Shown in pieces: positions 21,947 through 32,530 of a DNA stretch of 64,000 nt. The notes under the pieces were generated by a model, which saw only the letters and a program-made list of their open reading frames with translations, ran no database searches and was not told the origin of the DNA. Source of the DNA: Laburnicola sp. R22_1 (Eukaryota; Ascomycota; Dothideomycetes; Pleosporales; Didymosphaeriaceae); contig JACONQ010000001.1 of the NCBI GenBank assembly GCA_014281115.1, forward strand, positions 372,001-436,000. Reading direction: 5' to 3'. Made by a program: the position numbers and the translations under genes. Positions within the stretch are counted from its first letter, which is position 1. Each line of letters begins with the position of its first letter.

Positions 21947-22003
21947 TTGTTGTTGTTGTTGTTGTTACTGTTGTTGCTGCTGCTGCTGCTGCTGCTATTG
22001 AGA
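21947..22003. repeat. Microsatellite (GTT)n/(GCT)n
   Basis: A run of GTT triplets followed by GCT triplets; on the minus strand this reads as CAG/CAA repeats just upstream of the DUF3716-like frame, interrupted by TAA and TAG. Confidence 0.85.
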
Positions 22004-22244
22004 AGTTAGCTTCGTACAAAGTAAAGGTGGTGTTTTAGCAGGCTGAACAAACTGCTGCTTAGGCTCGTACGAAAGAAATTGATGTGGTAGTACTTACAAC
22101 GTGTGTGTGTGTTTAGTAAAGGTGAAGAACCTGCGCAGTTGCCTTTTGACGTCGCTGCCGGCGGGGCTTGGCACGCCAAGCCCTGCTTGAGGAAGTAACG
22201 ATATAGTACTAAAACAACAAAGTTTTGGCTCGTACGATAACATA

Positions 22245-24320
22245 CTATTGAAAGTTATCTATAAGCAAGTCTCCTCTCTTCCAATCCCGCCCACATTCAA
22301 GCTGCTCAAGTATAGCAGCCGTTGTTGAAGTTTTGTCCCATGAAACCGTACGACGGCCACCTGAGAAGATTCGCTCTGGCTTATCACTCATAGATGGTAT
22401 TGAGAGAACCTCAATTGCCCAAGAGGATAGCTGCGGCCATCGCTGCTTCTGTGTATCCTGCAACCACCACTCAATAGCTGAAATTTTAGTATTGTACGAG
22501 ACTGCTTCATTACAGTAGTTCTCAAATTCATCCTGACTCTGAGGCCGGCTGTGTTTTTCTCTTAGGTTCTGACGAAGCTGCTCAAATCTATTGATTGGCT
22601 GCTGTTCTGCTTGGTTTGGCACAAGCATAGTATCGTACGAGGAAGAGGTAATACAGTTCTCCCGACGATACTTCTCCCAAAGAGCAGTAACCCGAAGGGT
22701 GTAACTTGTGTCTTTAACCCAGGTCGTACGAGCCTCTGGGTTTAGAATTCGAGCAGCTGCGTAGTATGGCGTTTGGTCAAGCTTTGATATATAGTAATCA
22801 AGCTTTGCTTTTGAGTTCTCTACACGAGATTTGAGTTGCTTTAGAGTTTTCTGTTTAAGTTAGTATACTAGAATAACCCTTATCGTACGACGTACTAGTG
22901 ATAGCGCGAAATGCGCTTCAATAATCTCTACCACTTCAAGAACTCGTTCAATTGTTGATTGTTGACCTTCAAGCCATAGGCTCGCACTGTTGAAAACACC
23001 AAGAAAGTTGGCTATCGTACGAAGAAGAGTAATGTCTGAGTTGCTCAAGTCATCTCTTTTGTCAAGCGTTCATTGGGCAATATGCTGTTCAGTGTAGTTT
23101 CGTACAGCATTAAGAACAAGTGGTTCAAGCGTAGTCTGAAGCATTCGATACCAGCTATTCCATCTCGTACGATTGTCAAGCGGAATTGACTTTCCAGCAG
23201 CTGCTTTAAACTCGTTCATACGCTGTGGTGAAGCACGTATGTGCACAACGATATTATGGACCTTCCCCATAACGCCCATTTTCGTACGAGTATTTGTAGC
23301 TCTTTCTTTTTCACGCTTCTCATCTAGCTCTTCATCTCTTGCCTCCTCTTCATCGTACAAGCCTATCTCATTCTCTTCGTTGTTACTTAAGAATAGAAAG
23401 GCCTGTACGGTTAGGTTTAGGATATGACCCATACATCGAAGCCGTGAGTGTGTCTGAATCCAGTTTATGTTCTTTTCAGATGTGAGGTAACTGGCTATCG
23501 TACGACATAGTGTGTCGTTTGTAGTTGAGTTATCACCAATAATAACACCAATCTTATCCTCAATTCCATACTCTTTAAGGACTGGAAGCAGAGCATCCCA
23601 TTGACTTTGACCACTATGGCCTCGTACGATGCGTAACGCAATAAGAATATTGCGAAAGGAGTCATGAGCATCAACAAAGCTAGCACAGACTCCAAGCAAT
23701 AGATCGTGACTAGGGGACGTCCAGATGTCAAGCGCAAGGTGGATACGTGTTCGGGACGACTGAAGGCGTTTTCGTACGATGTCTTTTGCTTGATAAAACC
23801 AGGAGGAAACATTCTTTTTGAGTGTATTGTGAGATGTTGGCATAAAGACTAGGCCTTGAGGGTTCAACGCCTGGACGAAGGCATGGAATTCTGGCCATTC
23901 TACACATGAGAATGGAAGCCGTCGTACGATAACCAAGTTAAGAAGCGTTTCGTCAACAACCTCCTGTTTAACCGTACGCTGAAGGATCTCTTGGTCAAGG
24001 TTATCTTTATCGCCAAGCTGGAGGAGGAGCTTCGCGTATAATGAATCCACGGTGTCGGCTGCTATCGTACGAATAGCCGAAGTTGTTGTAGGGATTCGAA
24101 TATTATGAGTTGAACTAAGATGATTTCTCATATTCGTTGTGTTCTGAGCAACGAACTGGCAATGCTTGCACCATATCCATTTTGCTTTAGGCTTCTCCTC
24201 CTTTTCTTCTACTGTTGGCGTACGACAGTGCGCATGGATAGGAGATGTCTTTCGTGATTTCTTTGTTGAAGGAACTGAAAGAGTAGACAAGGCTTCGCTT
24301 TCTTCGGCTAATAGAGACAT
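22245..24320 (-). pseudogene. hAT transposase with two premature stops (about 692 codons)
   Basis: One frame from ATG 24320 to 22245, broken only by TGA at 23070-23072 and TAA at 22860-22862. Domains: BED zinc finger (CKHCQFVAQNTTNMRNHLSSTH, about residues 50-75); a hAT RNase-H-like catalytic core with DIWTSPSHDLLLGV, GVIIGDNSTTNDTL and RCMGHILNLTVQAFL; and a C-terminal dimerisation region (IEWWLQDTQKQRWPQLSSWAIEVLSIPSMSDKPERIFS). Both stops are single-base changes from Arg/Gln-type codons. The product would be inactive unless stops are read through. The coding region is studded with CGTACG sites in every codon phase. Confidence 0.9.
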
Positions 24321-24479
24321 TTTACTTGTTAATTTCTATCGTACAAAGCAAAATGAAGCAAAATTTGCAATGCCAAGCTTTTTTAAACCAATATTGGCAA
24401 TATAGGCGATATCGGTTGAACCGATATCGATTGGTTGCTGATTGGTTCGCATTTTATTGTTGCCAGCACTGCAGATCAG

Positions 24480-24799
24480 GCACGCCACAGTGCACGGGTG
24501 CCCCGCTAATATGACGACGATCTACCAAAATACCAACCCCATCCACCGACCCGTCGCTACATTCTCACGATCTTATATTGTGTCCAAGGGAGAGCTTATA
24601 ACGCTGCTCCTGTGTGTCTTATTCATTGATACCCTGCAGCTGACCAGCTTCTCAACTTCTACTCATCGGGTCTTTTCATTTTCCAATTCCGCCCTCCTCC
24701 CTTATTCCCGCTTCTCATTCCTTCCAAAATTGTCTTTCCTCAAAAGCTCAGAAATTTCTTTCGTTCTATGTGTATCTACTCAATTGTGGTCTTTCGAAG
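24480..24799. promoter_or_regulatory. Remaining 5' region of the hexosaminidase gene
   Basis: 320 bp between the hAT target duplication and the start codon, with C/T-rich tracts near the start as is common in fungal promoters. The hAT insertion has moved everything further upstream by 9.2 kb. Confidence 0.4.
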
Positions 24800-26689
24800 A
24801 TGAAAGCCCTTATATCGTTCTCGCTCCTCACACCCCTCGCGCTGGCGGTTTGGCCCATACCTACACTGTATGAACACGGCGACTCTGTTTTATGGATAGA
24901 CGAAGATGTTTCCTTTGATTGGGCTGGCGCGGGCAACGTAGGCACCTTTATGATCCAGTACGGACACGACCATGGCTTTAGAACAAACTCTAATGAGCAC
25001 GCAACTACACAGGATGAAGAAGGCTATTGCCACCTGCAGAAGCGTAATGCTTCGGGAGGAAACTCTGACATGGCCAAAGCGCCATCGGGAGATGAAATGA
25101 TCAAATATGCCATCTCCGACGCGAAAAGAACAATTTTCAAAAAGAACTTCATGCCATGGAAGTTCCATCCGCGAAACTGGACAGAGCCAGATCCAGAGGA
25201 TGCCACATACATCTCCACAGTGACCCTCGAGGTCCTCCAAGATGATCCCAAAGATGTGGCAAAACCATTAGCTGGCGCCGTTGACGAGTCGTACAACCTG
25301 TCGCTTGATGAGCATGGCAAAGTCAGGATCACTGCGAACTCGAGTGTGGGCATTATCAGAGGTCTCAACACCTTCACGCAGCTATTCTACAAGCATTCAG
25401 AAGGCGGCGTCTACACCCCACTCTCTCCAGTCACGATTGTTGACGCGCCGAAATTCCCACACCGCGGCGTCAATCTCGACGTTGCAAGGAGTGTTTTCGC
25501 CATCGAAGACATTAAACGTACCATCGACGCCCTCGCCTACAACAAAATGAACCGCCTCCACCTCCACGTCACAGATGCACAATCCTGGCCCCTCGAAATC
25601 CCATCCATGCCAGAGGTCTCACAAAAGGGTGCCTATCGACCGGATTTCGTATACACTGCAGCTGATTTCGCAGACCTGCAATACTTTGCTGCCATTCAAG
25701 GTGTCCAGCTAATTACCGAAATCGACATGCCAGGGCACACTTCCTCAATCGCACTAAGCCACCCCGATCTCATCGCCGCATACGACGTACAACCGGATTG
25801 GAACACTTATGCTAACGAACCCCCATCCGGAACGTTCAAGCTGAATTCTACTGCAGTCTACGACTTCCTTGAAGAGCTGTTTGAAGATCTCATGCCGCGT
25901 ATACACCCCTTCGCGTCGTACTTCCACACCGGTGGCGACGAAGTGAATAAGAATGCATACCTCAAGGATGACACTGTCAACTCCAACGACTCTGCAATCC
26001 TACAACCTTTGATGCAAAAGTTCGTCGACAGAAACCACGACCAGTTGCGCTCTATGGGCCTTACACCTATCGTGTGGGAAGAAATGCTTCTAGAATGGAA
26101 TCTCACGCTGGGCAAGGACGTCATCATTCAGTCATGGCTCAGCGACGAGTCCGTTGTACAAATCGCAAAAAAGGGGTACCAGGTGCTAGTTGGTAACTAT
26201 AATTACTGGGTACGTCACTCTCCTCTCTTTTTACAAGCTGACAACTGACGGTAGCCCGTATAGTATCTCGACTGTGGAAAAGGCGACTGGATCATTGCAG
26301 ATCCTTCCGTATCCGACCAATTCTGGCCTTACGGAGACTACTGCGCTCCCTTCCACAACTGGCGTCTGATGTATTCGCTGGATCCCTTGGACTCTGTACC
26401 AGAGGACTTGGAATATCTGGTTCTTGGCGGCGAAGCCCACATGTGGGCGGAGCAAACAGACCCTGTAAACGTCGACCGCATGATTTGGCCAAGAGCATCC
26501 GCTGCTGGGGAAGTGCTCTGGAGTGGCGCCAAGGATGCAGAGGGAAGGAATAGGAGTCAGATTGACGCAGCACCGAGGCTGAGCGAGATGAGGGAGAGGC
26601 TTGTGGCGAGGGGAATAGGCGCAGAGCCGATCACGATGCCGTATTGTACTATGGAGGGGCTGGTTTGTCAGCGGGGATACACGCCTTAG
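24800..26689 (+). CDS. Secreted beta-N-acetylhexosaminidase, GH20, 2 exons, 611 aa
   Basis: Exon 1 is 24800-26209 and exon 2 is 26264-26689; the 54-bp intron (GTACGT ... TATAG) is phase 0. The ATG at 24800 follows an in-frame GTG and starts a signal peptide, MKALISFSLLTPLALA. An N-terminal GH20b-like region (to about residue 210) is followed by the GH20 barrel: HRGVNLDVARSVF, MNRLHLHVTDAQSWPLEIP, EIDMPGHTSS, and the catalytic pair Asp380-Glu381 in HTGGDEVNKNAY. Late tryptophan motifs include LGGEAHMWAEQ. It removes terminal GlcNAc from chitin oligomers and N-glycans outside the cell. Length fits the family. Confidence 0.95.
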
Positions 26690-26769
26690 AGTAACGGAAT
26701 CACGTTGGTATTAATACGTTTATGCATAAAAGCGGCCAGCCTTCAGATCCGTTCTTGAACAATTAGAGG

Positions 26770-26883
26770 TACAGCTACAGTACCAGGACAAAAGTTTGAG
26801 TACAATGCGTTGCCCAGAAATAGCTCGTTCAAGTCGCTCCGCCCGAGGATGAGCGATAGTCGAACTTTTGTCCAGTAGCTGTA
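26770..26883. mobile_element. MITE family B, copy 2 (114 bp)
   Basis: Ends TACAGCTACAGTACCAGGAC and, on the minus strand, TACAGCTACTGGACAAAAGT. Internal match to copy 1 (11685-11779) in opposite orientation. It lies about 80 bp downstream of the hexosaminidase stop and could contribute to its 3' end. Confidence 0.75.
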
Positions 26884-27138
26884 TTCCCGTTTTCTTACTG
26901 AACGATGAGTGCACTAGCTGCATCTCGGAAAATTCCATCACTAGTTTACACGCCTAGGAACTTGTGGTAAAAAAGGGTTATCTGTCGGGTTGCTGTACGA
27001 TAAGTATATTCACGTAAGCTCTACAAGTTATGGCGTGACTGACTCAAATTAAGCTATCACATAAGTAAATGGCCATTTCCCACCCACGAGCACAAGGGAC
27101 TACCGCATATTGGCTCATGAGTCTATCTGCACCTATTA

Positions 27139-27993
27139 TCACAAAAACAATGCGAGCGCTCCAACAACCCCTCCAGCCGCCCCAAGTATTACTTCCGCAG
27201 TCCTCACTGCTGCTGCTTCCGCTGTAGCACTCGCAACCGATTCAGTCGCACTTGTAGATGCACCACTTGACGCCGCCACTTCCTCCGTGCTACTCGCACT
27301 CTTCCGCGAAGAACCAAATCCCGTAAAAGAAGGCACATTTGTTTCCGTCTTAAGCAAAGGTACCGTCGCATCATCTTCCTCACCAAGAGTCGTAAACATA
27401 ACTTCTAGAGAAGTAGGCGCGTCCGCACATCCATAATGGCCGTACGTAGATCCGGAGACGACGCTGTAAAGCGTTGCACAAAAGGGCGTCAAGTCGTCGA
27501 TGCTTTGTCATGTCAATTTGCGAACTTTATCCGAGGTGGAAGCATACCATCCCGTGACGAGAGTATTGTCGTAACATTCCGAGTCCGACAAACACTCATC
27601 AATCGACCGACTATTGACGCACGCCGTCTGCACATCGCAATCGGTAATATACCTCCCCGTGCAGCAGCCAAACCAGGAGTAAACATCGTCGTACATGCAA
27701 GTCGAGCCCGGGTCGCAATAAAGGGGGTAGTCTGCTACTTCTCAGCTGCCCATCAATAGAGGGGACATGTGAATCTCACCTAAATCTCCCTCAAGGTATC
27801 CGCACAGCTCAGGATCCACCTGTCTTCGGAGCAGCTCCAGCGGTGATTTTGGTTTTGACGTCGGTCGTGGCGTCCATCCGTTCGCGGGGAAAGGCTGGTT
27901 CACAGGCGTCGCGCGGGGTTGTTGTAACTGTATTGCTCCCGCGAATTGACTCAACAGGAGTAATAACGCTCCGATACATCTGGTGGATATCAT
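27139..27993 (-). CDS. Secreted Cys-rich protein with GPI-type tail, 3 exons, 253 aa
   Basis: Exons are 27993-27780, 27731-27548 and 27502-27139, with introns of 48 and 45 bp; both junctions keep phase and complete codons for Asp and Cys. The start MISTRCIGALLLLLSQFAGA is a signal peptide (an ATG five codons earlier is possible). The mature part has a Cys-rich module: CGYLEGD, then YPLYCDPGSTCMYDDVYSWF, GCCTG, CDVQTACVN, DECLSDSECYDN, a CATLYSVVSG strand and YGHYGCAD. A Ser/Thr/Ala-rich stalk follows, ending in a hydrophobic VILGAAGGVVGALALFL tail, as in GPI-anchored wall proteins. Similar modules occur in many ascomycete surface proteins of unknown role. It may act in wall structure or host contact. 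Confidence 0.85.
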
Positions 27994-29944
27994 TGTGCTT
28001 GTGCGCATCTCAATAAAACGCGAAAATGCTTGGAAACGCGTAGAGGGTACGTGTGGTAAAATTTCTAGCACGACGTTCACGCGACATGTATATATACGGC
28101 GGCGAGGCTGCGAGCTGAACACGTCGTCTGCTATTGCCATTCTAGGCCAAGCGGTACATCGGCGACTCTTTTTGTAGCTCATTATTGGCAATGGGATGTG
28201 TTGCCAACGCGCGATACGATGTGGCGTAGTGGGCCGCCATGCTTCCAACACTCGGGTGGTCTTGAAGTTACCCAAGATAGATGCAACGTTGAAAGTTGCG
28301 ATGGTAAGACTGATAGACATAGTCTATGAGCTCTTGCGAAATGTCGATCTGTAGTGGAGCCAGTATGTGGTGCTGCTGCAAGACGATGGGGTGTTTGTGT
28401 TCTAGACCCGATCATGGCGCTCGCTTGCGTGCGGGGGCGGCGTCCTGCACGTGCTAGATAAGTAGACAAGTCACCTGATAAAATCGCGTGATCCAGTACT
28501 TCCCCCGCCCCGGTCCTGGGCCAACAAGATATGCCTTTCTCTGTACGGTGGGATGCCTTTATATGGTTCATGAAAATCTGCAACCTTTTGATACGACCAT
28601 GAGACGTTAAGAATAACGCTTCCGTACAATCTGCCATGATTCATGGTGCTGTATCCGACAATTAGTGAGCAGGTTGCTTGTCCGTTGAACCGGAACCCTG
28701 GCTGTGTTCGCAATCCAGGCCTGAGACCTTACAAGCTAGCTGCACTTCGACTTTTAAGAATCTCGCATAGGAAATATGATAGTACAGGCTCCCAGTGTTG
28801 AAAATAGACTGTAAGAATGATGGAGGAAAGCAGCCGCTACTGTCTGTCCGTCCGTTCGACGCTATTATGTAAGCACTCACGATAAGCTTTTGGTGCTGCG
28901 GAACGCCTTCCGTATTTAGCAATTCATACGACAAGCCATTCCGGACCTTCGAGAACACCTTTCAACCGTCGACACGGGAAGCTAACGTTTGACAGTGCTG
29001 GGCGTCTTCTAGGGGTTTTCCTAATTCTCATGACATGATCTTTGTCTTTACGATAACTCTGAGAACACTGGCGTTTGGTGACACCGAAGACCTTGCAACC
29101 CGAGGTCATACGACAACCAGCCGCCTTTTAGAAGGTAACACTGTGTCACTGCTCAAGACCTATCGGGAGACACAACAAACACATCCTCACCCGTTGGAGC
29201 TAAACACATCGAGCATAGCCTTCATGCCCTGTGCTTCGGTAATTGCGATCGATCCGAGCCCTTCGGCTGGTCACCATGGAAGGATTGGTGGGAACAAGGG
29301 CGCATTATTAGGGTATCGATCTGGTCAGCACGCGCGCTGCACCTGTTCGTAGGGCTGCGCGGGGTCGAGAAGGTGCTGGTCGAGCTGGCCAGCCTACCCC
29401 CTACATAGGATGGATCGGCTGCAGTAGATGTCTTACCTGGGCGGCGGGTCGCAAACATTCACCAATATGCAGGGCTGGGGGAACGATTGATTTGGTTCTA
29501 CGGTTCGGTGTATCACTACCACGACGCTAACACGGGTTAGTGGAGAGAAGCTGGAGAAGCTGGGGGCTGGGGATGAAGCCTCGGCGGGGCCGGATAAATT
29601 GGCGCCGGCAATGGGGTAACGATGGACAAAGCGTTGCAGCTAAGGTTCAGATAGGCTGCTGTGCCGCGATGCGGAGACTAGCGCTGCGGTGGAATTGCCT
29701 CTCGCTTGGGGTCGGCGTGAGACCGATGTGATGGCTGGGTTCTGTGATTGATGGAATGTTCGGAGCGAGTATCAATACAAATCCTAGATGCATGCATCGT
29801 CGTTTGCAGGATGTTAACGTTAGGCCATGCCCCTGTGCGTTTAAAAGGTGGTGGGTTGTCCGACTGCTCTCGTCGCGCTGCTTCTCTTTCCTTGCCATCT
29901 TCTCTACCCGCCGTTTGTCATCTGGGCCCACATCAGCAAAAAAC
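27994..29944. other. Intergenic, 1.95 kb, no gene seen
   Basis: Divergent intergenic region between the GPI-type protein gene and the transporter gene. Short frames only. C/T-rich sequence precedes the transporter start. No repeat recognised. Confidence 0.45.
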
Positions 29945-31778
29945 ATGAGTGATCCTGTCGATCGCAAAGTGGACATGGACGCTCCCCAGGCGGAGAAGGA
30001 CATCCACCAAGTGGAAAATGCCTCTCAGCTCGACGAGAAGGCGCAGATGGCCCACGACAAGGCGGCTGCCGTCGAGGCGGAGAATGTGGAGCACAACATG
30101 GGCGTGTTGGAAGCTGTTCAGGCGTACCCTATGGCTGCCCTGTGGGCGTTCATCATGTCTTGCACCATTGTCAGACACCTCTCCTTGTGGTTGGCGAAGA
30201 ATTGCAGCTAACACTGTCTTCAGATTATGGAGTCCTACTGTGTCTTCCTTATGGGTAATTTCATCGCCCTACCCGCCTTCGCGGATAAATACGGCGTCCA
30301 CAGTCCCGAAAGGAACAAGAACATCATCGAAGCCAGTTGGCAGTCTGCGCTTCAAGCAGTCGGACCAATTGGTGCACTTATCGGCGTCGTTCTAGCTGGG
30401 CCCCTCACCAGCCGTATCGGATACCGTTGGGCGACCATCGCCGGCCTCATGCTCTTGAACGCGTTCATCTTTGTATTCTACTTTGCCAATTCGCTGCCAA
30501 TCATGTTCTTGGCCCAGCTTCTCGAGGGCATTCCGTGGGGCATCTTTATTGCCAACGCGCCGGCATACTGCAGCGAGATCACGCCGATCCAGCTGCGAGC
30601 TCCTGCCACCCAGATGTTGCAAATGTTCTGGGCTATTGGCGCGATTATCGTACAGGGGGTCACCTATCACTATAACACCAGGTTGGATCCGTCCGCGTAC
30701 AGGTACATAGTTCCGGTTCACAAATCACGACCTCGCTAATAAAAAATGTAGGATCCCCATTGCGCTCCAATGGATGTTCCCAACCCCTCTCGCTATCCTC
30801 ATCTTCATGGCGCCTGAGTCACCTTGGTGGCTTGTTCGCAAGGGTCGTCTCGAAGAAGCAGAAAACTCGGTTGGTCGCTTGGGACGCAGATCGAGGCTCA
30901 ACCTCAGCGAGGCCGTCGCCATGATGAAGCGTACCGTCGAGCTCGAGAAATCGATCAAGGAGCCCAGTATCCTGGAACTCTTCAAAGGCACTGATCTCTA
31001 CCGTACCCTTATCGTGTGTGGTGTATACGCGGCACAGAATCTTACGGGCAACCTCATCGCCAACCAGGCCGTGTACTTCTTCGAGCGTAAGTCACGATCA
31101 TTCTTGTTGCGTGGAATTTACATACTAACTTGACCGCAGAGGCTGGTATAACAACAGACACTGCGTTCGCCCTAGGTCTTATCACCTCCGCCCTACAAAT
31201 GATCTTCGTTATGCTCTCCTGGATCCTCACCACATACCTCGGTCGACGCACCATCTATGTCTGGGGTTCGTTCATCAACGTAATCTTCCTGATCGCCCTC
31301 GGCATCGCAGGTTCTGTCGGTTTTTCCAGGGCCGCCTCCCTCGCACAAGCGTCCTTGGGCCTCATCGTCTCCGTCCTGTTCACCCTTGGCCCAGCACCCG
31401 CCTCGTGGGTCATCATCGGAGAAACGTCGGCTATCCGTCTGCGACCTCTCACAACGGGAATTGGTCGCGGTGCATACTACCTCGTGAATATTCCTTGCAT
31501 CTTCCTTGCAAGTTATATGCTCAATGCTGAGGTAAGATGCGCCTCCGTTCGCACTTTGTGTTGAATAGTTGCTAACTAAGTGTTAATAGGAGGCGAACCT
31601 TGGCGGCAAGTGCGGCTATGTCTGGGCTGGTACTGGCTTTTTCTGCTTCGTCCTGGCCTACTTTTACGTTCCTGAGATGAAGAACCGATCTTACCGCGAG
31701 ATTGACATCTTGTTCAAGCGTAAGGTTCCGGCTCGTCACTGGTCGAAGACGGTTGTCGATGTGCAAGATGACGAGTAG
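29945..31778 (+). CDS. MFS sugar transporter, maltose/alpha-glucoside permease type, 5 exons, 539 aa
   Basis: Exons are 29945-30169, 30224-30702, 30752-31086, 31140-31531 and 31590-31778; the four introns of 49-58 bp are all phase-consistent. A charged cytosolic N-terminus of about 55 residues precedes twelve predicted membrane segments. Family features: MESYCVFLMGNFIALPAF in TM1, RIGYR in loop 2-3, PESPWWLVRKGR after TM6, YLGRRT in loop 8-9, and PEMKNRSYREID at the end of TM12. The sequence AYPMAALWAFIMSCTI before TM1 and LFKGTDLYRTLI in the central loop are typical of MAL-type alpha-glucoside:proton symporters. It should import maltose or related glucosides at the plasma membrane. A MITE lies 390 bp downstream. 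Confidence 0.93.
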
Positions 31779-32167
31779 ATGGGGATGTGGTTGGGCATGA
31801 CGTGTAAGGAGCACCGTATCAGCGAGTGCTTGGTGTCGTTTGTATGTTGGAGAAGTAGTTAATGCGGTTAATATATGCTTCGTACGCATTATAGTGACCT
31901 CTCTCTCTATGTCTCTCTTTAAACTGTACATCTTTCTGCTAAACACCCTTTTCAACAGCCAAGACGCCACTCAAATCCCTACCCCAGCACAAGGTACCAA
32001 TGACAAGGTTCAAACATAAGCTCCATGCAGCTCTTACTTAGCACAGGGGCGATCAGTCTGGGCTAGTTCATCTTACCTTGCGCTATAGACTTGTGTCATG
32101 AGTCTTTTAAGAAACAAGAGAGTCAATATTCAGCGTCCCCGTCCACGGCTCTTAGCTTCGGCCGCAC
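31779..32167. other. 3' flank of the transporter gene, no gene seen
   Basis: AT-rich terminator region including a CT dinucleotide run near 31910; nothing else recognised. Confidence 0.4.
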
Positions 32168-32375
32168 CCCCATGAAAGGATCTGTGCCTGATACTAAGAC
32201 CTAGTAGCTAACAATAGAGTACGTAAACTATATTTAAACTTCTTTGTATATAGCTAGACATAATTTGTCATATAAAACAAACCTATAAAAGTTTCACTAG
32301 CAATTATTTAAGTACATATAGCTGGTATTGAATTTGTACGCACCTTAGTATTAGACACGAATTCTTCCATAGGAT
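32168..32375. mobile_element. MITE family A, copy 2 (208 bp)
   Basis: Left end CCCCATGAAAGGATCTGTG, right end (minus strand) CCTATGGAAGAATTCGTG. The internal block 'gctaacaatagagtacgta' and 'tagctagacataattt' match the reverse complement of copy 1 at 1664-1808; this copy is about 60 bp longer inside. Non-coding. Confidence 0.75.
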
Positions 32376-32530
32376 TACAATCTATACTAGAGTAGGTACA
32401 TGAAAAGAGTGAACGCTTCTGTCAGAATGGACAGAAGACTGATATACAAAGGAAAATCAATGAATGGACGCTTACAAGAAGCGGGTACAAAAGGAAAACA
32501 GAAGGAAAAGAAAAGAAAAGGACCAGTCCG

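Larger units (their letters stand above)
15287..24471 (-). mobile_element. hAT transposon, 9185 bp with three nested pogo-type insertions
   Basis: Ends: left CAGAGCTGGCAACAAT, right (minus strand) CAGTGCTGGCAACAAT, 15 of 16 bases matching. The element is flanked by a perfect 8-bp direct repeat CAGATCAG at 15279-15286 and 24472-24479, the duplication length diagnostic of hAT. Both subterminal regions carry 'gaaccaatca' and clustered CGATATCGG/CCAATATTGG palindromes. The transposase remnant lies on the minus strand at the right. Removing the nested elements (15425-17332, 17499-19284, 19305-21309) leaves about 3.5 kb of original element, a normal hAT size. It separates the divergent P450 and hexosaminidase genes. 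The body carries a dense CGTACG motif array. Confidence 0.92.

Noticed and set aside
15287..24471. Starship-type giant element
   Set aside because: I looked for a tyrosine-recombinase captain (DUF3435-type) and saw none; hAT ends and the 8-bp duplication explain the region.
24442..24873. 143-aa frame upstream of the hexosaminidase
   Set aside because: Overlaps the hAT end, target duplication and promoter; composition is not protein-like.
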